Positions 17,747 to 26,159 are shown, counted from the first letter of the stretch. The stretch: DNA of 43,862 nucleotides from Bradyrhizobium lablabi (GCF_001440475.1 NZ_LLYB01000134.1:175368-219229), one strand, 5' to 3'. Numbers and translations are program-made. Notes: a model not told the origin generated them from the sequence alone.

Positions 17747-19273
17747 CTACATCGTCGCCCCAATCACCCAGGGCGCGAACTCGGCGCTGCCGAAATCGAA
17801 ACTCTCGCTCTTGGTCGGCTGTCCCGATGCCGTTTTCAGCATCAGTTCGAAGATGCGCTGGCCGCATTGCTGCACGGTTTCCTCGCCGTCGAGGATGGTG
17901 CCGCAATTGACGTCCATGTCGTCTTCCATGCGCATGTACATCGGCGTGTTGGTGGCGAGCTTGATCGAGGGCGCGGGCTTGCAGCCGAACACGCTGCCGC
18001 GCCCCGTGGTGAAGCAGACCATGTTAGCGCCGCCGGCCACTTGGCCCGTGGCAGCGACCGGGTCGTAGCCGGGCGTGTCCATGAAGACGAAACCCTTCTT
18101 GGTGATGGGCTCGGCGTAGTTGAGCACGTCGACCAGGTTGGTGCTGCCGGCCTTGGCCATCGCGCCCAGTGATTTCTCGAGGATCGTGGTAAGACCGCCG
18201 GCCTTGTTGCCGGGGCTCGGATTGGCGTTCATCTCGGCGCCTTCGCGCTTCGTGTATTCCTCCCACCAGCGCATCAGGCCGACGAGCTTTTCGCCGACCT
18301 CACGGCTGACCGCGCGGCGGGTCAGGAGATGCTCGGCGCCGTATGTTTCCGGCGTCTCCGAGAGGATCACGGTGCCGCCGTGGGCAACCAGGAGATCACT
18401 CGCCGCGCCCAGCGCGGGATTGGCCGAGACGCCGGAGTAGCCGTCGGAGCCACCGCATTGCAGGGCGACCGTCAGTTCGCTCGCCGGCACGGGCTCGCGC
18501 TTCACCTTGTTCGCATCCGTTAATGCTTCCTTCACGAAGGCGACGCCGGCCTCCACCGTCTTGCGGGTGCCGCCGACTTCCTGGATGTCCATCGCGCGCA
18601 GCCGTCCGGCGAGCTTCTGCTCCTCCATCAGCCCGCCGATCTGGTTGACCTCGCAGCCGAGCCCCAGCACGACCACATGGGAGAAATTCGCGTGCCGCGC
18701 GTAGCCGCCGAGCGTGCGGCGAAGCAAAGCGAGCGGTTCGTTCTGCGTCATGCCGCAGCCGGTCTTGTGGGTCAGCGCGACGACGCCGTCGACATTCGGG
18801 AAATCGGCCAGCGGGTTATCGCCGGTAAAGGGATTCTTCTTGAACATGTCGGCCACGATGCCGGCGACATGGGCGCTGCAATTCACCGAGGTGAGGATGC
18901 CGATATAGTTGCGCGTCGCCACCCGCCCGTCGGCGCGGCGAATGCCGTCGAACGTCGCGGGCAGATCGAAGTTCGGCACCGGCTTGACGTCGACGCCATA
19001 GGCATAGTCCTTGGAAAAGTCCCCCATGCCGCAGTTTTGCGTATGCACGTGCTGTCCCGGCGCGATCGGCGCGGTGGCGAAGCCGATGATCTGGCCGTAA
19101 CGGCGCACCGGCTCGCCCATGGCAATCGGCCGGATCGCGACCTTGTGGCCGGCGGGAATGCGCTCGACCGTGGTGACGCCGTCCGCCACCATCATGCCCG
19201 GCGGCAGGCTTGCGCGCGCGATCAGAACGCCGTCGTCAGGGTGCAGGCGGATCACGGGTGCGGGGGTCGTCAT
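17747..19273 (-). CDS. UxaA/GarD-family sugar-acid dehydratase
   Basis: The 508-residue protein has an N-terminal SAF domain (about 1-100, with HVHTQNCGMGDF) followed by a UxaA/GarD altronate/galactarate dehydratase domain (about 115-508). Recognisable blocks are RVATRNYIGILTSVNCSAH, ALTHKTGCGMTQN, GLGCEVNQI, LQCGGSDGYSGVSANPALG, MDTPGYDPVAATGQVAGGANMVCFTTGRGSVFG and MDVNCGTILDG. The family uses iron to dehydrate sugar acids to 2-keto-3-deoxy acids. ATG at 19271-19273 has a good GAGGAG ribosome site. It follows the HpaI-like aldolase gene on the same strand, separated by a palindromic repeat. A dehydratase, an aldolase and a dehydrogenase form a self-consistent sugar-acid route, so it may not belong to aromatic breakdown. 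Exact substrate unknown. Confidence 0.88.
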   Translation of the reverse strand: MTTPAPVIRLHPDDGVLIARASLPPGMMVADGVTTVERIPAGHKVAIRPIAMGEPVRRYGQIIGFATAPIAPGQHVHTQNCGMGDFSKDYAYGVDVKPVPNFDLPATFDGIRRADGRVATRNYIGILTSVNCSAHVAGIVADMFKKNPFTGDNPLADFPNVDGVVALTHKTGCGMTQNEPLALLRRTLGGYARHANFSHVVVLGLGCEVNQIGGLMEEQKLAGRLRAMDIQEVGGTRKTVEAGVAFVKEALTDANKVKREPVPASELTVALQCGGSDGYSGVSANPALGAASDLLVAHGGTVILSETPETYGAEHLLTRRAVSREVGEKLVGLMRWWEEYTKREGAEMNANPSPGNKAGGLTTILEKSLGAMAKAGSTNLVDVLNYAEPITKKGFVFMDTPGYDPVAATGQVAGGANMVCFTTGRGSVFGCKPAPSIKLATNTPMYMRMEDDMDVNCGTILDGEETVQQCGQRIFELMLKTASGQPTKSESFDFGSAEFAPWVIGATM

Positions 19274-19299
19274 GGTGGTGTCTCCTCGGGTTCGCTGTC

Positions 19300-19453
19300 A
19301 CCTCTCCCCGTCCTTTACGGAGAGAGGTCGAATTCTCGCAACGCGAGAATTCGGGTGAGGGGCAAGGCACGATGCCGAACGCTAACACAGTGCTCGCTGG
19401 ATGGAGGCCCCTCACCCCGCCCCTCTCCCCGCAAGAGCGGGGCGAGGGAGAAG
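19300..19453. repeat. Composite palindromic repeat (CACCTCTCCCCG family)
   Basis: Left half: CACCTCTCCCCG, then GAATTCTCGCAACGCGAGAATTC (itself a hairpin) and GGGTGAGGGG. Right half: CCCCTCACCC and CCTCTCCCCGCAAGAGCGGGG, ending GAGGGAGAAG. The two halves are inverted with respect to each other. It fills the gap between the aldolase and dehydratase genes inside a presumed operon. Confidence 0.75.
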
Positions 19454-19460
19454 TAAGAGC

Positions 19461-20240
19461 TTAGGCCTTGCCGGCACTATCCTTGCGGGTCTGGTTCACC
19501 TGCATCTTGGCGTAGGTCGACATCAAGCCGACCTCGTTCGACAGCGTCACCAGCTTGAAGCCCATGTTGATGGCGCGCACCGCGCCCTCGGCGCCGGAGC
19601 AATGGATGCCCGGATTGAGGCCGCGCTTGCCGCATTCCTTGATGATCTTCTCGTAGATCTTGAGGATCTCCGGCTCGTCGCGGTCGAGCTTCGGCACCAG
19701 GCCGTAGGAGAAGCCGAGATCGGACGGGCCGATATAGACGCCGTCGATGCCCTCGACATCGAGGATCGCTTCCATGTTCTCCACCGCCGTCTTGGTCTCC
19801 ATCATCGGCAGCAGCACGATCTCGTCGTTTGCGGTCTGCTGATAGCTGCCGGCGGTGCCGTACATGCCGGCGCGGATCGGGCCGTTCGAGCGCGTGCCCT
19901 TCGGCGGATACTTGGCGAACTGAACGAGATCCTTGGCTTCCTGCGGGGTGTTGATCATCGGGCAGATCACGCCGTAGGCGCCGCCGTCGAGCACCTTGCC
20001 GATGATGCCGGGCTCGTTCCAGGGCACGCGGACCATCGGCGTCACCGGGTGGCCGTTCATCGCCTGGAAGCATTGCACCATCGAGAGGTAATCCTGCACG
20101 CCATGCTGCATGTCGACGGTGACGCTGTCGAAGCCGCATTGCGCGATCACCTCGGCCGAGAAGCCGGAGGGGATCGCGAGCCACGCGTTCACCACGGCCT
20201 TGCCCGAGGCCCATACTTTCTTGACGTTGTTGGTTGCCAT
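19461..20240 (-). CDS. hpaI: HpcH/HpaI-family aldolase
   Basis: The 259-residue class II pyruvate aldolase has the expected residues: H46 in VDMQHG as general base, R71 in VRVPWNEPG, and metal ligands E148 (MMETKTAVEN) and D174 (IGPSDLGFSYG). In the homoprotocatechuate pathway HpaI splits 4-hydroxy-2-oxoheptanedioate to pyruvate and succinic semialdehyde; the related GarL splits 5-keto-4-deoxyglucarate. Both readings fit here: the rest of the hpa genes are divergent on the other side of hpaR, while the immediate neighbours are a UxaA/GarD-like dehydratase and an Ldh-type dehydrogenase. ATG at 20238-20240 has GGAAAG upstream. It begins 51 bases after the dehydrogenase stop. Family is firm; the symbol hpaI is the pathway-based reading. 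Confidence 0.85.
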   Translation of the reverse strand: MATNNVKKVWASGKAVVNAWLAIPSGFSAEVIAQCGFDSVTVDMQHGVQDYLSMVQCFQAMNGHPVTPMVRVPWNEPGIIGKVLDGGAYGVICPMINTPQEAKDLVQFAKYPPKGTRSNGPIRAGMYGTAGSYQQTANDEIVLLPMMETKTAVENMEAILDVEGIDGVYIGPSDLGFSYGLVPKLDRDEPEILKIYEKIIKECGKRGLNPGIHCSGAEGAVRAINMGFKLVTLSNEVGLMSTYAKMQVNQTRKDSAGKA

Positions 20241-20291
20241 TGATCGCTTTCCTTTTGTGATCGTTACGATTGTTGGAGTTCGTGAGGTGAA

Positions 20292-21377
20292 TTAGCTGGT
20301 CGCGCGCTGAATGCTGGCTTCGCTGACGCCGACCTCGCGGGCGGTGTTGACGATCGCGGCCCAGGTATCGTCAGGCAGCGGCACGCCGTTCTTCGTTCGC
20401 TCGGCGCGCGTCTTCCGTTCCGGATCGCCCGGGACCAGCACGGACTCGACGCCGGCGATCGGCTTGGTCTCGCGGATGAAGTCGGTATAGCGCGAGATTT
20501 CGCCGTCGAAGAAGTTGGCGGTGTCGACCACCTTGGGATCGACATAGAAGGAGAGCATGCCGTTGGCGAACTGCCGCCCGCCCGAGGTGGCGCCGGTGCC
20601 GGTCAGCGCGCCGCCGAGCAGTTCACAGATGAACGCCAGGCCCGAGCCCTTGTGCTCGCCGAAGGCGCGGATCGCGCCGGTACCCTTGGTATGGTCGCGA
20701 GGTCCATCTGGAGTGTAGGGCCCGTAGAGCACGGACGGCTCCTCGCTCAGCGTGCCGTCGGCATCAACCAGTGCGCCGGTGGGCAACTTCTTGCCGCCGC
20801 GGCTGGCGACCAGCACCTTGCCCTCGGCGACGATGGAGGTCGCAAAATCGAGCACGATCGGATCCTGCCCCTTGCGCGGAATGCCGACGCAATAGGGCGC
20901 GGTCGAGAGCCGCTTCTGGACGCCGCCGAACGGTGCGACCAAGAGCGAGCCGGCCGCATTGACGAAATGCACCGATACCAGCCCTTCGGCGGCAGCCATC
21001 TCCGCCCAGTCGCCGACGCGGCCGATATGGCCTGCATTGCGCAGCGCGACCGCCGATAGCCCCGCCTTCTTGCACTTGTCGATGCCGGTCCGCACGGCGA
21101 ACGGCGTCACGGTCTGGCCGTAGCCGAACTTGCCATCGACCACCGCGAGCGAGGGCGTATCGACGACGATCTCGGGGGTCTGGTTGGGAATGACGTTGCC
21201 GGTCTTCTTCCACCTGATGTAGACGGGAACCCGGATCACGCCGTGGCTGTCATGGCCGGTGAGATTGGCCGTCGTGAGGTAGGTCGCGATGCGCCTTGCT
21301 TCCTCGGGCGAGGATTCCGAATGGGAAAAAACCTCAGCGACGAAATCGATCAGATTGTTGACTTTGATAGTGACCAT
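20292..21377 (-). CDS. Ldh-family (malate/L-lactate/sulfolactate-type) NAD(P) dehydrogenase
   Basis: The 361-residue product belongs to the MDH2/ComC/AllD (type 2 malate/L-lactate dehydrogenase) family: HDSHGVIRVPVY at about 54-65, ALRNAGHIGRVGDWAEMAA, the substrate/NAD region with VLDFATSIVAEGKV, and GEHKGSGLAFICELLGGALTG near the C-terminus. Such enzymes reduce or oxidise 2-oxo/2-hydroxy acids without a Rossmann fold. It is the first gene of the minus-strand trio dehydrogenase-aldolase-dehydratase and starts at ATG 21375-21377. A perfect 20-bp palindrome lies about 150-170 bases upstream, an operator candidate. With the neighbours it suggests oxidation or reduction of a hydroxy acid made or used by the aldolase; substrate not assignable. 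Confidence 0.9.
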   Translation of the reverse strand: MVTIKVNNLIDFVAEVFSHSESSPEEARRIATYLTTANLTGHDSHGVIRVPVYIRWKKTGNVIPNQTPEIVVDTPSLAVVDGKFGYGQTVTPFAVRTGIDKCKKAGLSAVALRNAGHIGRVGDWAEMAAAEGLVSVHFVNAAGSLLVAPFGGVQKRLSTAPYCVGIPRKGQDPIVLDFATSIVAEGKVLVASRGGKKLPTGALVDADGTLSEEPSVLYGPYTPDGPRDHTKGTGAIRAFGEHKGSGLAFICELLGGALTGTGATSGGRQFANGMLSFYVDPKVVDTANFFDGEISRYTDFIRETKPIAGVESVLVPGDPERKTRAERTKNGVPLPDDTWAAIVNTAREVGVSEASIQRATS

Positions 21378-21525
21378 GTCCGGATTTCAGCCCTGTCCTT
21401 GCCCGGCGGAAGCCTGCGCTTGAACAGCCAGGCCCGCGACTCCCGCGCCGGTTTTCATGACCGGCTTGGCCGGCACTTTGAGCGAAAAACCGCGCGCATG
21501 TCTACTCGCCTCGATCGCATTTAGC

Positions 21526-21545
21526 CAAATGATTGCAATCATTTG
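21526..21545. promoter_or_regulatory. Perfect 20-bp palindrome, operator candidate
   Basis: CAAATGATTGCAATCATTTG is a perfect 20-base palindrome in the 213-base gap between hpaR and the Ldh-family gene, 149 bases upstream of that gene's ATG. Its length and A+T-rich symmetry are typical of a MarR-, GntR- or LacI-type operator, and the surrounding DNA is much more GC-rich. HpaR is the obvious candidate binder, but the other palindrome at 22219-22230 has a different sequence. Confidence 0.65.
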
Positions 21546-21590
21546 TCCGCCCGCTATGCACCGGCTCGGTAGCATCATGCAAATTTGTGA

Positions 21591-22127
21591 TTACTCGTCC
21601 GCCTCGGCGTCGCCCTCGCCTGCGACTTCCATCGCCGCAAGGCTGCGCTCGAGTTCGCCCAGCATGTCCTGCAGCTCGGCGAGCTTGCGGGCGCCATAGC
21701 GCTGCGTGATCTCGGCGTAGATCGCTTCCGAGGTCGGCGCCACCGCCTCGATCAGCTTCAGGCCCTTGGACGAGATCGACACCACGCCGCGGCGCAGATC
21801 GGCTTCGGCTGTCCGGCGCTCGATCAGGTCGCGCGCTTCGAGGTCGCGCAGGATCCGCGACAGGCTCGGCCCCAGCAGAAACGCGACGCGCGCGAGCTCG
21901 GTCACCTCGATGGTATCCACCGCCGTCAGCGCGCGCAGGATCCGCCATTGCTGTTCAGTCAGGCCATGGTTGCGCAAGGATGGGCGGAACTGGCGCATCA
22001 CGGCTTCGCGCGCGCGTAAGAGCGACATCGGCAGCGAACGCGAGAATTCGCGCATCGGCCCGCGGCGCGCGTCCGGTGTTCCCTCCTGGTCCGAACGCGT
22101 TCCGTTCGGCGACTTCTTGCCCGTCAT
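21591..22127 (-). CDS. hpaR: MarR-family regulator, HpaR type
   Basis: The 178-residue protein has a MarR winged helix-turn-helix (about 40-130). The segment REFSRSLPMSLLRAREAVM followed by RNHGLTEQQWRILRAL and FLLGPSLSRILRDLEARDLIERR matches the HpaR (homoprotocatechuate degradation regulator) subfamily rather than generic MarR. HpaR represses the meta-cleavage operon until the aromatic acid binds. The N-terminal 24 residues (MTGKKSPNGTRSDQEGTPDARRGP, split here only for description as a basic leader) are not conserved in my recollection; an internal ATG at M25 is an alternative start. It is divergent from hpaH, 146 bases away, with a 12-bp palindrome between them. The C-terminus is acidic (EGDAEADE). 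Confidence 0.88.
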   Translation of the reverse strand: MTGKKSPNGTRSDQEGTPDARRGPMREFSRSLPMSLLRAREAVMRQFRPSLRNHGLTEQQWRILRALTAVDTIEVTELARVAFLLGPSLSRILRDLEARDLIERRTAEADLRRGVVSISSKGLKLIEAVAPTSEAIYAEITQRYGARKLAELQDMLGELERSLAAMEVAGEGDAEADE

Positions 22128-22218
22128 GTCTGGTGATCCGCCAATCGGGAATCCTCGATCTCGCGAAGGATAAAGTTTTGCGGCGCAACAAGCATCAAAT
22201 CAGTTTGCGCCGGATAAC

Positions 22219-22230
22219 TTAACATGTTAA
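22219..22230. promoter_or_regulatory. 12-bp palindrome in the hpaR-hpaH divergent promoter
   Basis: TTAACATGTTAA is a perfect 12-base palindrome 44-55 bases upstream of the hpaH ATG and about 92 bases upstream of hpaR. The size, A+T content and position between divergent regulator and catabolic genes fit a MarR-family operator that would control both directions. Confidence 0.6.
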
Positions 22231-22273
22231 ACAAATTTCAGCACCCGCTTTTTGCTGAAACAGCCGGACGCTC

Positions 22274-23080
22274 ATGGCCCTTTCAACCGACGACATCCGC
22301 AGCGCCGCCACGCGGCTCGACCAGGCCGAAAAAACGCGCAAGCAGATTCGCCAGCTTTCGCTCGAACATCCCACCATAACGATCGAGGATGCCTACGCTA
22401 TTCAGAAAGCCTGGGTCGAGATGAAGGTCGCCCAGGGCCGCGTCGTGAAGGGCCACAAGATCGGCCTGACCTCGAAGGCGATGCAGAGCGCGCTCAATAT
22501 CGACGAGCCGGACTCCGGCATCCTGCTCGACGACATGTTCTTTGCCGATGGCGGGCTGGTGCCGTCGGACCGCTTCATCGGCACCCGCGTCGAGGCCGAG
22601 CTTGCCTTCGTGATGAAGTCGCGGCTGGCGGGACCGGACTGCACGATGTTCGATGTGCTCAATGCCACCGACTTCGTGGTGCCCGCGCTCGAAATCCTCG
22701 ACACCCGCGTCGAGCGGGTCGATCCGCAGACCAAGGCGACGCGGAAGATCTTTGACACCATCGCCGACAACGCCGCCAATGCCGGCATCGTGCTGGGCGG
22801 CCGCCCGATCCGGCCGATGGACGCCGACCTGCGCTGGATCGGCGTGCTCTGCTTCCGCAACGGCCAGCTCGAGGAAACCGGGCTTGCGGCGGGCGTTCTC
22901 AATCATCCCGCGACGTCGGTCGCCTGGCTTGCCAACAAAATCGCGCCGAATGGCCTCGCGCTCGAAGCCGGACAGGTGGTGCTGGCAGGCTCGTTCATTC
23001 GCCCGATCGAGACGCGGAAGGGCGACACGATCCAGGCGGACTATGGCCCTTACGGTTCAGTGAGCTGCTACTTCGCCTGA
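22274..23080 (+). CDS. hpaH: 2-oxo-hept-4-ene-1,7-dioate hydratase
   Basis: The 268-residue protein is a hydratase of the 2-oxopent-4-enoate hydratase (MhpD/HpcG) branch of the FAH superfamily. The expected metal ligands are present as E107-x-E109 (RVEAELAF) and E140 (PALEI), plus GHKIGLTSKAMQ at 60-71. It hydrates 2-oxo-hept-4-ene-1,7-dioate to the 4-hydroxy compound cleaved by HpaI. ATG at 22274-22276. It is the first gene of the plus-strand hpa operon, divergent from hpaR, with an operator-like palindrome upstream, and is followed by hpaF after 29 bases. Confidence 0.92.
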   Translation: MALSTDDIRSAATRLDQAEKTRKQIRQLSLEHPTITIEDAYAIQKAWVEMKVAQGRVVKGHKIGLTSKAMQSALNIDEPDSGILLDDMFFADGGLVPSDRFIGTRVEAELAFVMKSRLAGPDCTMFDVLNATDFVVPALEILDTRVERVDPQTKATRKIFDTIADNAANAGIVLGGRPIRPMDADLRWIGVLCFRNGQLEETGLAAGVLNHPATSVAWLANKIAPNGLALEAGQVVLAGSFIRPIETRKGDTIQADYGPYGSVSCYFA

Positions 23081-23109
23081 AGCTTGAGGACGACAGGAGC
23101 AATCGCAAC

Positions 23110-23508
23110 ATGCCGCACTTCACGATTGAATATTCGGCCAATCTCGATGGGCGCGTCGACATGGGCGCGGTGGTGGAGTTGGTTCGCAAGGCCGCAGTCG
23201 AGACCGGCATCTTCCCGCTCGGCGGTATCAGAGTCCGCGCCGTCAGATGCGAGCACTATGCGATTGCCGATGGCCGCCAGAACTATGCCTTTCTCGACAT
23301 GGTGCTGCGGCTCGGCGAGGGTCGCGACCTCGCCACCCGCAAGAAGGCGGGCGAACATATTTTCAAGGCCTTGTCGGCCCATCTCGAGCCGGTCTTTGCG
23401 AACGAGAAGTTCGCGTTGTCGTTCGACATGCAGATCAACGACAAGGAAACAAGCTGGAAACGCAACAACATCCACGAAGCTCTGAAGGTGGAGACTATCA
23501 ATGGATAA
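23110..23508 (+). CDS. hpaF: 5-carboxymethyl-2-hydroxymuconate isomerase
   Basis: The 132-residue protein has the length and sequence of CHMI (HpaF/HpcD): MPHFTIEYSANL at the start, where Pro2 becomes the N-terminal catalytic proline after Met removal, as in the tautomerase superfamily; then PLGGIRVRAVRCEHY and NYAFLDMVLRLGEGRD. It converts 5-carboxymethyl-2-hydroxymuconate to 5-oxopent-3-ene-1,2,5-tricarboxylate. AGGAG lies upstream of the ATG at 23110. Its last codons overlap the start of hpaE by 8 bases, indicating translational coupling. Confidence 0.95.
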   Translation: MPHFTIEYSANLDGRVDMGAVVELVRKAAVETGIFPLGGIRVRAVRCEHYAIADGRQNYAFLDMVLRLGEGRDLATRKKAGEHIFKALSAHLEPVFANEKFALSFDMQINDKETSWKRNNIHEALKVETING

Positions 23509-25036
23509 GGCGACACCTAAAGACGGGTTTCAGGCCAATCGCGACCGAGCAGCCCCCCTGCTCGCCAAATTGAAGAGCGACGGCATCGGACACATGATCG
23601 GCGGCAAGACCGTGCCGTCGGTGTCGGGCCAGACCTTTGAGACGAAGTCGCCGGTTGACGGCGCGGTGCTGGCGTCCGTCGCACGCGGCACCGCCGAGGA
23701 TATCGACCGTGCCGCAACCGCGGCCGCGACCGCCTTCAAGTCCTGGCGCGACATGCCGGCGGCGGCGCGCAAGAAATTGCTGCATCGGGTCGCGGATGCG
23801 ATCGAGGATAACGCCGACGATATCGCGGTGCTCGAATGCATCGATACCGGCCAGGCCCACCGCTTCATGGCCAAGGCCGCGATCCGGGCGGCGGAAAACT
23901 TCCGCTTCTTTGCCGACAAATGCGGCGAGGCCCGCGACGGCCTCAACACGCCCTCCGAGGAGCACTGGAATATTTCGACCCGGGTGCCGATCGGCCCGGT
24001 CGGCGTCATCACGCCCTGGAACACGCCGTTCATGCTGTCGACCTGGAAGATCGCGCCCGCGCTCGCCGCGGGCTGCACGGTCGTCCACAAGCCGGCGGAA
24101 TGGTCGCCGGTCACCGCGGACCTGCTGGCAAAACTTGCCAAGCAGGCCGGCCTACCCGACGGCGTACTCAACACAGTTCACGGCATGGGCGAGGAAGCCG
24201 GCAAGGCACTGACCGAGCATCCCGCCATCAAGGCAATCGGCTTCGTCGGCGAAAGCGCGACGGGCTCGGCCATCATGGCGCAGGGCGCCCCTACCCTGAA
24301 GCGCGTGCATTTCGAGCTCGGCGGCAAGAACCCGGTAATCGTGTTCGACGACGCCGACCTCGACCGGGCGCTAGATGCGGTGGTCTTCATGATCTACTCG
24401 CTGAACGGCGAGCGCTGCACCTCCTCCAGCCGGCTGCTGGTCCAGGAGAACATCGCGGAGAAATTCATCGAAAAGCTGACGGCGCGGGTGAAGGCGCTGA
24501 AGGTCGGCCATCCCCTCGACCCCGCCACCGAAATCGGGCCGCTGATCCACGAGCGGCACCTGGCAAAAGTCTGCAGCTATTTCGACGTCGCCAAGAAGGA
24601 CGGCGCCACCATTGCCGCCGGCGGAAAACCGCATGACGGCCCCGGCGGCGGACACTACGTGCAGCCGACGCTGGTCACCGGCGCGCATGCGAGGATGCGG
24701 GTGGCGCAGGAGGAAGTGTTCGGCCCGTTCCTGACCGTGATCCCGTTCAAGGACGAGAAGGACGCCATCGAAATCGCCAACGGCGTGCAGTATGGCCTGA
24801 CCGGCTATGTCTGGACCGGCGACATGGGCCGGGCGCTGCGCGTCGCGGATGCGCTGGAGGCCGGCATGATCTGGCTCAATTCCGAAAACGTCCGCCATCT
24901 GCCGACCCCGTTCGGCGGCATGAAGGCCTCCGGCATCGGGCGCGACGGCGGCGACTACTCGTTCGACTTCTACATGGAGACCAAGCACGTCTCGCTCGCG
25001 CGCGGGACGCACAAGATTCAGCGACTGGGAGTGTAA
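23501..25036 (+). CDS. hpaE: 5-carboxymethyl-2-hydroxymuconate semialdehyde dehydrogenase
   Basis: The 511-residue aldehyde dehydrogenase has oxyanion Asn N174 (TPWNTPF), general base E272 (FELGGKNPV), and nucleophile C306 (NGERCTSSSR). Length, the HpaE-like C-terminal half (WLNSENVRHLPTPFGGMKASGIGRDGG) and position between hpaF and hpaD identify it as HpaE, which oxidises the ring-cleavage semialdehyde with NAD. ATG at 23501 lies inside the hpaF coding end. A palindromic repeat occupies the 110 bases between this gene and hpaD. Confidence 0.94.
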   Translation: MDKATPKDGFQANRDRAAPLLAKLKSDGIGHMIGGKTVPSVSGQTFETKSPVDGAVLASVARGTAEDIDRAATAAATAFKSWRDMPAAARKKLLHRVADAIEDNADDIAVLECIDTGQAHRFMAKAAIRAAENFRFFADKCGEARDGLNTPSEEHWNISTRVPIGPVGVITPWNTPFMLSTWKIAPALAAGCTVVHKPAEWSPVTADLLAKLAKQAGLPDGVLNTVHGMGEEAGKALTEHPAIKAIGFVGESATGSAIMAQGAPTLKRVHFELGGKNPVIVFDDADLDRALDAVVFMIYSLNGERCTSSSRLLVQENIAEKFIEKLTARVKALKVGHPLDPATEIGPLIHERHLAKVCSYFDVAKKDGATIAAGGKPHDGPGGGHYVQPTLVTGAHARMRVAQEEVFGPFLTVIPFKDEKDAIEIANGVQYGLTGYVWTGDMGRALRVADALEAGMIWLNSENVRHLPTPFGGMKASGIGRDGGDYSFDFYMETKHVSLARGTHKIQRLGV

Positions 25037-25043
25037 CAGCCAC

Positions 25044-25126
25044 CGTCGTTCCGGGATGGTCCAAAGGACCAGACCCGGAACCTCGAGATTCCGGGTTCGA
25101 TGCTGCGCATCGCCCCGGAATGACGA
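25044..25126. repeat. Palindromic repeat (CGTTCCGGGATGGTCC family)
   Basis: GTCGTTCCGGG at the left end pairs with CCCCGGAATGAC at the right; inside lie GGTCCAAAGGACC (a hairpin), CCCGGAACCTCGAGATTCCGGG (a second, strong hairpin) and GATGCTGCGCATC (a third). The element sits inside the hpa operon between hpaE and hpaD and contributes an in-frame ATG (25120) that is not the real hpaD start. Confidence 0.82.
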
Positions 25127-25146
25127 ACCAACCCAAGGGAACGCCC

Positions 25147-26130
25147 ATGCCGGTGCCGACACACGTCTTCGACCCGCCCTTCAACATCATCCGCTGCAGC
25201 CACGCCGTGCTCGACGTCGTCGACCTCGGCAAGAGTCGCGCCTTCTACGAGAACACCGTCGGCCTGCATGTCGAGGACGCCGACGACAAGGCGGTGTACC
25301 TGCGCGGCAGCGAGGAGCATCAGCATCACTCGCTGGTCTTGCGGAAAGCGCCGGTAGCCGCCTGCAGCCGGCTCGGCTTCAAGGTCGGCAATGACGGCGA
25401 TCTCGACAAGGCGGCGACCTTCTTCTCCGAGAACGGCATCGCTTACGCCTTCGTCGACCAGCCGTTCCAGGGCCGCACCCTGCAATTCACCGATCCCGCC
25501 GGCTTCCAGCTCGAACTCTATGCGACGATGGAGAAGCGGCCGCATCTGCTGCGGCGCTACGATCTATATAAAGGCTGCCATCCGCAGCGGCTCGACCACT
25601 TCAACGTCTTCGCCGCCGAAGTTCAGGACACCGTCGATTTCTACGCAAGGCTCGGCTTCCGGCTGACCGAATATGGCGAGGAGGACGGGCCGAACGGACG
25701 GATCGCGGCGGCCTGGATGCACCGCAAGGGCAACGTCCATGACTTCGCCATCACCAATGGCCGCGGCCCTCGCCTGCACCACTTCGCCTATTGGACGCCG
25801 ACGGCGATGAACATCCTGCATCTCTGCGACGTCATGGCTTCCAGCGGCTATCTGAAGAACATCGAGCGCGGCCCGGGGCGGCACGGCATCTCGAATGCGT
25901 TCTTCCTTTATGTTCGCGACCCGGACGGCCATCGTCTCGAACTCTACACCAGCGATTATTTCACCGGCGACCACGACCATGAGCCGCTGCGCTGGTCGCT
26001 GAAGGACCCGCGCCGGCAGACGCTGTGGGGTGCGCCTGCGCCGCGCTCCTGGTTCGAGGAGGGCTCGCCCTTCACCGGACAAAAGGTGCGCGAACCGGCC
26101 TTCGTCGCCGACGTCACTATTGCGGATTAG
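25147..26130 (+). CDS. hpaD: 3,4-dihydroxyphenylacetate 2,3-dioxygenase (type I extradiol, VOC fold)
   Basis: The 327-residue protein is a two-module VOC-fold extradiol dioxygenase resembling the Brevibacterium/Arthrobacter homoprotocatechuate dioxygenases, not the unrelated type III HpaD of E. coli. Metal ligands H151 (RLDHFNVF), H212 (LHHFAYW) and E265 (HRLELYTSDYF) are present, with acid/base H198 (NVHDFAI) and Y255 (FFLYVRD) in the expected places. It opens the ring of homoprotocatechuate with O2 to give 5-carboxymethyl-2-hydroxymuconate semialdehyde. I place the start at ATG 25147, with AAGGGA upstream, rather than the in-frame ATG at 25120 that lies inside a palindromic repeat. Metal (Fe or Mn) cannot be told from sequence. 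Confidence 0.93.
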   Translation: MPVPTHVFDPPFNIIRCSHAVLDVVDLGKSRAFYENTVGLHVEDADDKAVYLRGSEEHQHHSLVLRKAPVAACSRLGFKVGNDGDLDKAATFFSENGIAYAFVDQPFQGRTLQFTDPAGFQLELYATMEKRPHLLRRYDLYKGCHPQRLDHFNVFAAEVQDTVDFYARLGFRLTEYGEEDGPNGRIAAAWMHRKGNVHDFAITNGRGPRLHHFAYWTPTAMNILHLCDVMASSGYLKNIERGPGRHGISNAFFLYVRDPDGHRLELYTSDYFTGDHDHEPLRWSLKDPRRQTLWGAPAPRSWFEEGSPFTGQKVREPAFVADVTIAD

Positions 26131-26159
26131 GATCGGCCTCAAACCATCGGGAGGGCATC

